A model generated the notes under the pieces. The model was not told the origin of the DNA and searched no databases. It saw only the letters and a program-made list of their open reading frames with translations. A stretch of 64,000 bases of DNA from Trichopria drosophilae. Taxonomy: Eukaryota; Arthropoda; Insecta; Hymenoptera; Diapriidae. The DNA lies in contig CM059585.1 of NCBI GenBank assembly GCA_030407085.1, positions 88,922,501 through 88,986,500 on the forward strand, in the 5' to 3' direction. This document shows positions 56,640-64,000 of the stretch, in pieces. A program made the position numbers and the translations under genes. Within the stretch, counting starts at the first letter, position 1; every line of letters starts with the position of its first letter.

Positions 56640-56735
56640 ATAATTGCTCCTGCAGAGAGTCGAACTCACGACCTCAGGAGTGTTTGGTTTATGAGATGAG
56701 CACTCTAACAGAGACTAACTATTGCATTCTGTTTC
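56640..56735 (-). other. tRNA-related SINE-like head
   Basis: Minus strand: TTAGTCTCTGTTAGAGTGCT (A-box-like), then CATCTCATAAACC, then GAGGTCGTGAGTTCGACTCT (B box), CTGCAGGAGCA, and an A/T-rich tail. It resembles a tRNA-Met-type body, but the acceptor and anticodon stems do not pair. The T-arm portion matches 52000-52065. Confidence 0.5.
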
Positions 56736-56790
56736 TCTCCCCCCTCTCTCTCTCTCTTACTCTATATATATATATAGAGAGAGAGAGGTC
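56733..56790. repeat. (TC)n-(TA)n-(GA)n palindromic microsatellite
   Basis: A CT run, then TATATATATATATA, then a GA run, making a self-complementary tract directly beside the SINE-like head. Confidence 0.9.
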
Positions 56791-57483
56791 CTGAGGAATA
56801 AATATACAACCCAAAAAAAAATTTATTGTTGTATATTTATTCGAATTTTTTAAATTTATAAATATATATACAACTCAAAAATTAAAAAAAATTCTTTGGG
56901 AAATAAATTAGTTAATAATTTGTCCAGTTTTCTAATTTTTTTTCGTTTTTTTTACCTACTTTGGGCCGAAATAAACCGAACTATAAGTTCTACCATAATT
57001 ATTGGCAAAACTTGTTCCATGTTTAAGGAAGTTTGTAGCTTTTTCGGGTTAGGTGTTTAAAACTTTAAAGAAGGGATCATTTTCGGGGTGGTCGAGTTAT
57101 TGAGGAATTTCCTTTATACATAAATATTTTAATAGATTTTGCTACAAAATTGTATTTAACCAACGACGAATGATTTTTGCTTGTTTGTATCATCTAGATA
57201 TGGAATTTAAAAAAAATAACGAATATTATATGTGAAATAATATTTTCGAAGTATTAATAAAATCTTCGAAATTTATTCCACAAATCCACGCCAAATTAAT
57301 AATCTATTATACGTTAAACATTTGAATTTTTTTTTGAATTCGCTATAATATTTTCTTCTAATTTGAAATTAAATTGAAGATTATTATATACAGTATTACA
57401 TAATTTACATTCTTCTGTCTTCACATTTTGTATTTCCATATTTTCGCTATTCCATATACAGTTTAGTTTTGTGTGATTGTAAT

Positions 57484-57540
57484 TCTTTAGAGAGTAGCCC
57501 GCTGTCCATGGTTCAAATCTCCTTTCGCCTTTTTTCCTAT
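57484..57540 (+). other. tRNA-like Pol III fragment
   Basis: TTTAGAGAGTAGCCCGCTGT, then CCATGGTTCAAATCTCC (B-box-like GGTTCAAATC), then TTTCGCC and a T6 tract. The 5' half of a tRNA is not recognisable. The overlapping minus ORF at 57314-57562 is not supported. Confidence 0.3.
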
Positions 57541-60500
57541 GATGATTCAATTTATTTATCAAATATTCAAATGTAACATATTGAGAATTAAATATGACTT
57601 TTTAGCAGTTGTTGAAATGATTTTTTTTACTTCGCATAATTTCCGTTTTTTCAAAATAATATTTTATTCGGGTTAAAAAATAGTTCATAAAATACAAATC
57701 TAATAAACCATTTAGCAAAATTACTTCACCATGCAGTTATACCAAAAATATAAGTTAACTTACATAAAATATAGAAAACTAGTTTGTCAGAATAATACAC
57801 GACCTTCAAAATGAAATCGATGTCCCTCATATGTATATAAAACGTTAAATAAAAAGTATAATTATTATTAAAAAACGAACACCAATAGAAGGACACAAAT
57901 ATTGCTTCATTAGTTATTTAAAGAAAGTTTTATAAAACAATGTAAAAAGTAAGGTGGTATAGACTTTAGTTTTCTTTAGATTTTCCTTAAAGTCTCGAAG
58001 GTCAGAAAACTTCGAGTTCAAATAAATGACATACATTTGAACCCAGATCTAGTCATTCCGCGCTTTACTTACTTTTTAAAATATCAGTTCAAAACAAACT
58101 TTGCATTTCTTACAAGAAACATAATGTTTGTTATCAATGTTTTTAAGTGTTATCGATTTTATTAAAGATGAACTATTTTGTCATTCTAGTGAATTTTATT
58201 ATTTTCATTTTAGAAAATTATTGGAAATTTGGTAGTAGGAAAATATATGAAGAAATTTGATAGCAGGTTATAGTTTATTTAACAAACAATTTTTTTAAGA
58301 GAAAAGCCCTTCCTTTTTGTCATATTTTAAATGTATTTCTTAGTTAGGTAGTTCCGATCAATATGCAGCTAAGAATAAAACATATTGACAAATCTTACCT
58401 GTTAAATGTGATGTGATAAAAATGAAACAATGTTCGTTGCTTTTTGATAAGAAATATTTATTTGTATTCCTGATAATTTAAATTGCCAATGTATTGAATC
58501 TACCTATCAGAATGTCGGTTTATTACAGTATGCAGAATATATTCATATTATAGCTTATCTGATTTCAGGGAAGTCGGTTTAGAATTTTGAAGAAAACAAA
58601 AGGAAATAAATAATTGCTGCAAGTGTTTTATTAACATTTTCCGTCCTCTCTCTACTAATTCTTAATTAATTTTCCTAAAATTTGTTATGAAATTATTGGA
58701 AATTATTTTTCAAACCATATGGAAGCCGAACAGTCAGTATAATCACCCAATACTTTTAAAATATGAAGTTATTTGGTTAGAGCATGATATTATCGACCAA
58801 AGTTAGAGAGTGTTAAATAATGTTCTTGTTCAATTGTCGGTGTGCCATTCACTTTATTTTCCATATAAAAAGTTGAATGTTCGAAAAAGCAACAATTTTC
58901 ACTTGCAAAATTAAAATGAAAATGTAGACCAAAACAAACTACACATGGCGTAAGTCGAAGGATATTTGGAAAACTTAATTTCAAAAGTTTAGCTGACCCA
59001 AGTAATATGTTCACAAATCACAAAATCGATTTAAACGTAAATCGTACCACGAAAAACAAAATTAATCGAATTTTATTAAATTTAATGAACACTTCAACTA
59101 GATTGAAGCAGATGTTGGTTAATTACTCATAAGTACTTAAGTGCCCTAACTTTAAGGGCAATCGTAACTAACGAACTACCCTAAACAGTACGCAACCTCT
59201 ATTTTACTATCGCGATTCCGTCGACTTCCGGAGCTATCGACCTTCTTAAACGAGACTTTCTCGACTCTTCTAGTAAAGTTTCCGGGTCCGACCAAAGGGC
59301 AAGCGCGTGAGGCGTCAAAAATTTATGAGTCAAAACAATCCGTTTCTGCGATGTATTTAAGAACTTTGAGTTTGTTTTCAGGCGGTATTAGCTACTTTCT
59401 GTTAAACGAATACTTGTCTAAATGCTTATTATCTAACAGATCTCTAAGAATCTACCTGGAGTCCGTTAAAAAAAACACTTTACAAAATAACGGGACTATA
59501 TAATAAAATACATTTTTAAAAAATGTCAGAACAGAAAGAGCATCTGCAGCATGTCTATTATGAAATCATCCGTTTCATTATTATAGATTTTGTAATTTTT
59601 ATAACATTTGTCTGCTTTTATTTTGAATACATCAGCTATATGATGTTGATAAAAATTGCATTGGTGCCTGTTCAAACGAGATTATTATGAGGATCAAGAC
59701 TAACAATTGTAAGAGTTCTGAATTAGGACTGCACATGTCACGACAAGCATCTGCTAAATCACGGTCTAAGTTTTACATTCACGAGTATCGACTTTAAAAA
59801 TTAACATCAAAATAAAAGATGCTAGAATCTCTTGAACTACTTAAACGATGGATGATAACCAGTAATCATGACACGTATGGTATCAAGTAAAATTGAGAGA
59901 TGTTAATGATGCAGGTCAACCGATGACGATCATTGTAGTCTGAGATCCTCAACCTTCATCATTCTCATGTTTCGTCGTCATCCTGGATTTCTGTCAATAT
60001 CCGAAATTATAATCTCGTTTAATCATCACTACCATGCTGTATTCAATTTTTAAATTAGAAATTATTATTTTGCACTCGATATCAATATTTATCATTGTTG
60101 CTTTACGTTGCAATTACGTTAATGAGTTTCCATGAATTTGTTGCAATGTTGTAACCGAGTCATTACTTGCAGTGATGAATGTCATAATTCCCATGGATAT
60201 AAAACTGCTAATATCCAGCTTGTAGTGTAAGAAGTTAGTAATTACTAGCTTAATTGTATTGCAAACTTTGTGGTGGCTTGATAAACAAGTTGAGACAAGT
60301 CACAAATACTTTGTTATGCAGCATGTAATGTCACAATGTTAGTCATTAAAACGTGTCTACATTCATGGTGTCGATTGCTGCACATGTCTTTTAGTATGCT
60401 TCTGATCATTTTTAATTTATTATTTTGGTGAATGTCTATTAAGATCGTTGCTTATAGTTAGACATTTATTGCTTTATGTTACAAAGAGTATTGCACATTG

Positions 60501-60600
60501 ATTGTATTGCCAAGATTATATTCATATATCCAAGTATGTTTACTTTGTGCAATTATCTTCTATATGACGCTGAGATGAATATAAGTTGATCATAAACACC
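57541..60600. other. AT-rich noncoding DNA
   Basis: No gene or transposon recognised. A GC-richer patch at 59200-59330 (CGTCGACTTCCGGAGCTATC, TTTCCGGGTCCGACC) lacks ORFs of note. Confidence 0.35.
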
Positions 60601-63500
60601 AGCCGCAGCTGTTACTTTTTGAAATAGTTATTATACGCGATGTTCCACTCTTAAAAGGACTTGGCGACGAATCTTTTCAGCGATCCACGCCCGTAAGTCG
60701 TGCAGGACGTCGCCGAACATTATTTCCGACGTTTCATGGCGATTTCCTGGCCAGTTCGTAATCGATCGTTCGTCTATTTTTTACAAAAATGAAACAATTT
60801 ACCAGTTCACGTTTTCCAACTTTTACACGGGTTTATAAAGTAAATGTTATTAATCAAACATGACCATATCTCGTTTAGTCTTGTGAGATCTTAATTGGAT
60901 ATTAACATACGTTGTAGTTTGATATATATTAATCGCTTTTTTACTTTTTTGCCATACAAGTGGGTTAACGGTGTTGCAAACTGCTGAAAGCCATTTTCGT
61001 AAACTGTACGTCGTGAGGATTAGCACTTTATCTTTGCTCAGTATCGTTTATTTCGGTCCAACGCGCTGTATTGCACCGAGAAACTTTTCGGCAGCAACGG
61101 TGAAGGTCTCTTAAATATGAAAAATGTCTGATACAGCACGTATACTGTAAAAATATTGACTTCCAGACGTTACTCTCTAAGGCATTGAACCTTTCAACGG
61201 AAACAGTCAATTATTTCCAATGTAGATTACAGAGAAGGATCCATTAAGAATGATCTGTTTTACTTAACAACTCTTTGAATTTGGATCTAGCAATTCTGGT
61301 TATGGATGGAAAAGCCAATTAAGCATCACCCCGTCTATCGATTGGTTTTATGTCGAGTAGGGAATTAGTACAATTAGGGTGGAAGGCGGATGTTGGAATG
61401 TGTTCCTAAGGTCATGACACCAATGCTGTCGGTTCAGGGTACTTGGAGATAGTTTGGAAGTGAACAGGGTCGAACTTCTTCACTCGGGACATTTGGAGCG
61501 TCTTGAAGATCGACTTGTTTCAGGGCTAACAGTTCGACGAAATTCATCAATTCTTCGATAAGCAACACTCTAGTAAATATGACACATTCAGTCAGTGAAA
61601 ATCTCTATTGTCAGGCTTCATCTAACCGAACTTTTAGCAACAATGTGGTGCGTACAGGTTAGTGACATCCCAATCACGTCTAACTTGGAAAAGGATTGTT
61701 ATAGATTCTATCGACTCATTTCCGCGAGCAGGGAAACGGCCAAACCCGCCTGAAATCCACCCAAGATATGGATCTGTAAGATGTGAAGGAGAATTTGCCG
61801 TAATATCATCGATCGGTCGATGATACGCGGATCGATGTGCATATGGAGCCATATGACACACCGAAAGATCGCGATCCTCGCGATAAGGGTAAGAACAGTG
61901 ATCATGCAACGATCCAGCGGGTCTATCTGTGAGAAGCTGCGCGTTACGCCGATAGCGTAAAACGGATGCGGTATAGCGCAGAGTGTAGCGATGCGCGTCG
62001 AGTTCGTTGAACCTGACGCAGCAGATCGCTATTTGAAAATCCACGAATCCCCGTTCTTACGTGAAACATACGGAGTGATTTTCTTCATTCGAAATACCCT
62101 CAGAAACCGTTGGATGTTCGTTCTCTGGCATCGGCCGGAGGACAAGGGTTAAGGCAGCGACCTTCCTAAAACTGGAGGAAAGAGGGTAAGTGCCCAGAAG
62201 TTCCTAGATAAGAGATCACACACGGGCATGCAGAGAAGGGGTTGGAATCGTGCGCGGCCGATTGTACGTGACGCAGGGTTCAGGATGTTCGTACGATGAA
62301 AACGGTTGGAGATGGGCTCGGGGAGTGGGGCAGGGTCGAACTCATGGACCAACGAGCCGACGGATAGGACGGCTGGCGCCTGTACTCAGATCGATGCACG
62401 TGGCTCCAGCTGGGCGCCGCTCTTCGTACATCTCCTATACCCCCTTTATTCCTCTTGACTCCCATCCTGTCGTTCGGTCCGCACTCTCCTCCGTAAGATT
62501 CGTAGGGTGGGACATATCCAGGAGGGGTGGTTGCTCGTCTTTTCTCTCTTCTGTATCTGGCTGTAGACTACTTTGCCAGTAGTATGTTGGTACAACTACT
62601 TCCGAAGAGACGGTGCTACCGAATCCGAACGCCCGCCACCACCCTTAAACCATGTATGCGCTAGCGCGGTTGTAACGCACACGTGGAAGGTACGTTACGT
62701 ACATGCTCTCTTTACAGCTAGCTTGTCCCGAGCAAACAAGAGCTACGAGAGGAACGAAGAGAGACATTGTGTAATGTACTACCCTTTACCCTCCCGTTGT
62801 ATTACTCCACGCCTTACACGTCGTGGTATGCAGAGCGAACGTGCTTAACTTAACTCGATACACGTATCCTATAGATCACCCCAACCACGTTGTCGTCGTC
62901 GCTTATGTGCAAGCAATAAATGCACCTCCCAGTCCTTACGAACTCTACCTTGCTCTCGTTTTTTACCCTTCTTTTATTGTCGATGATGATCTTTGCATCT
63001 CTTTCGTAGAATCAAATATTGGAGGACAAAGACCATGCGTATCTAGTTATCCAGATAAGTTTTTGCATCGAGAAAACTCGGCAAGAATACCGTATCGAGA
63101 TAGTGAGACTCTTCACACTTGTAGGTGGCACTTAGTCTAGCCTGCGAAACCTTTCATAAGATCTTCAATGCACCCGACAGAAGTACTTCACAGCCTGTCT
63201 CGTCGCCCTGTCTGAAGTGTCTTCAACTACTCATCTTAACATAACCAACCCCACACTTCTTGACTTATGTGGCGCTTGTCTCGCGTGCTCATAATTTTCC
63301 GGCTTGCTGTACGAGAGAATGTTACTGCAAGGTTTAGCAAACCACCCGAGTAATTTCTTTGAGGTGTTGATCATTACGCCACAAGTTATGCAAGTATGCA
63401 CGAGTACTACAGACTGAAGTCTCTACCGACGTTACTTTTTACGGAGACTTGTAAAGCATGTATGGAGAAATCCCTATTAACGCGTTCCAGCCCGTTGTTC
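60600..63500. other. higher-GC block, possible promoter or unrecognised exon region
   Basis: Composition shifts to markedly higher GC and CpG, with many overlapping ORFs on both strands: minus 61634-62044 (136 codons), + 62250-62582 (110), + 62573-62848, + 62823-63140. None shows a domain, signal peptide or cysteine pattern that I recognise, and overlapping ORFs in all frames are expected in GC-rich DNA. The block resembles the leader region before the Actbeta exon, so an alternative promoter, neighbouring gene start or regulatory island is plausible. Confidence 0.3.
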
Positions 63501-64000
63501 GAATGAGAGTTTTAATATTTTGTAATCTAACCGATTGTTTTTTTTATAATAATTTTGTTATAATAATATTCATTCGATTGCTTCAAATTTTTCGTAAAAT
63601 ATTGGGGTTGACTTCTATTAACAACTTGTCATGAACTTCCTTAAGTGAAAACATAACTTGACATCCTAAACTCTTAAGCTCTTTGAGCCGTCCTGTACAA
63701 ATAACGAATGATCTGTGGACTTTTGGCTGAAATGTAAATAGTGGAAGTTAGAACATCTTCCTTGGGAATGTCTTGACGTCTTAATATCATTTCGGGTATC
63801 ATATGACGATATTGTAATACTAGTACATTAGTATAGTAGCAATATTGTTACACCCACATTTAAGTCTGTTGGCCCGATACCGACCTAGATTTGTATTTAA
63901 GGCGACTTATGTATAGGTGGACATATGGATAGTAAAAAACGAATAACACAAAACACTTGTAGGATCTTTAAAGTATTGAGAGAGGTTGCCGTGTGAGATC
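63501..64000. other. AT-rich noncoding end of window
   Basis: No feature recognised. Confidence 0.4.

Larger units (their letters stand above)
13294..64000 (+). other. presumed very long Actbeta intron 1 (and/or intergenic DNA)
   Basis: No downstream + strand ORF resembles the remainder of a TGF-beta prodomain, an RxxR cleavage site, or the Cys-rich mature domain. The simplest reading is a first intron of at least 50.7 kb filled with transposable elements; the alternative is that the next exons are short and unrecognised. Individual elements inside it are listed separately. Inference only. Confidence 0.5.

Noticed and set aside
57314..57562. 82-codon minus ORF with C-x2-C (ECKLCNTVY)
   Set aside because: A single CxxC without a second pair, overlapping a tRNA-like fragment; insufficient for a zinc-binding protein call.
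61634..62044. 136-codon minus ORF as a protein-coding gene
   Set aside because: No recognisable motif, ends in Cys-Cys by chance, and overlaps other ORFs in a GC-rich block; no splice or start context decides it.

Overview
The window looks like insect nuclear DNA: strongly AT-rich, no operon-like gene packing, one clearly recognisable metazoan coding exon with a splice donor, and many foldback/MITE-type repeats and retroelement remnants. A hymenopteran-like genome is plausible, but that is inference only; I cannot fix the species. No bacterial or viral gene set is present.

The one confidently identified host gene is on the + strand: the first coding exon (12543-13293) of an activin/inhibin-beta-type TGF-beta ligand (Activin-beta, Actbeta). 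It encodes a late signal-anchor-like signal peptide, a C-x2-C motif and the start of the latency prodomain, ending in a TSEIISFAEP block followed by a consensus splice donor in phase 1. About 1.6 kb of GC-richer sequence with overlapping small ORFs precedes it and is probably the promoter/5' leader. No following exon (rest of prodomain, RxxR site, cystine-knot domain) is recognisable downstream, so the remaining 50.7 kb is read as a very long first intron, or intron plus intergenic DNA. A higher-GC block at 60.6-63.5 kb could belong to a neighbouring promoter or an unrecognised exon.

The rest is a mosaic of repeats. (1) Large foldback elements: 1559-2468, 4176-5510, 7371-8488, 27212-27887, 28718-29953, 34152-35576, 47693-48549 and 52310-52759. 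Two of them (4176, 28718) have TTAA sides and CCC...GGG termini, as in piggyBac-type elements. (2) Short MITEs: a TA-flanked CAGTAGAACC (Tigger/pogo-like) element at 51471-51789, a nested CACGCAGAAAA element at 7641-7879, a small element at 30608-30729, and three copies of an ATTAGTA-rich family. (3) A Penelope-like retroelement 3' piece (37562-38841) with an intact GIY-YIG domain, a hammerhead-like motif, a 12-bp target-site duplication and a 65-bp inverted copy of its own end. (4) A decayed non-LTR retrotransposon 3' end (55275-56180). (5) Several tRNA-like/SINE-like heads.

The most unusual layer is a set of clusters of short, degenerate, often self-complementary motifs, each locus with its own motif (15-nt CCGACAGTCATAAAG units in opposed arrays; GTGCGCWAAGT hairpins with matched changes in both arms; GGAATATTCC; AATCGACCGAATGCCG; CCTCAGGA; ~50-nt ATCGATGATAAAA units). 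A dispersed module carrying AAAATGGCGGA (a core resembling YY1/Pho sites) also recurs throughout. Everything was read by eye; no searches or alignments were run.
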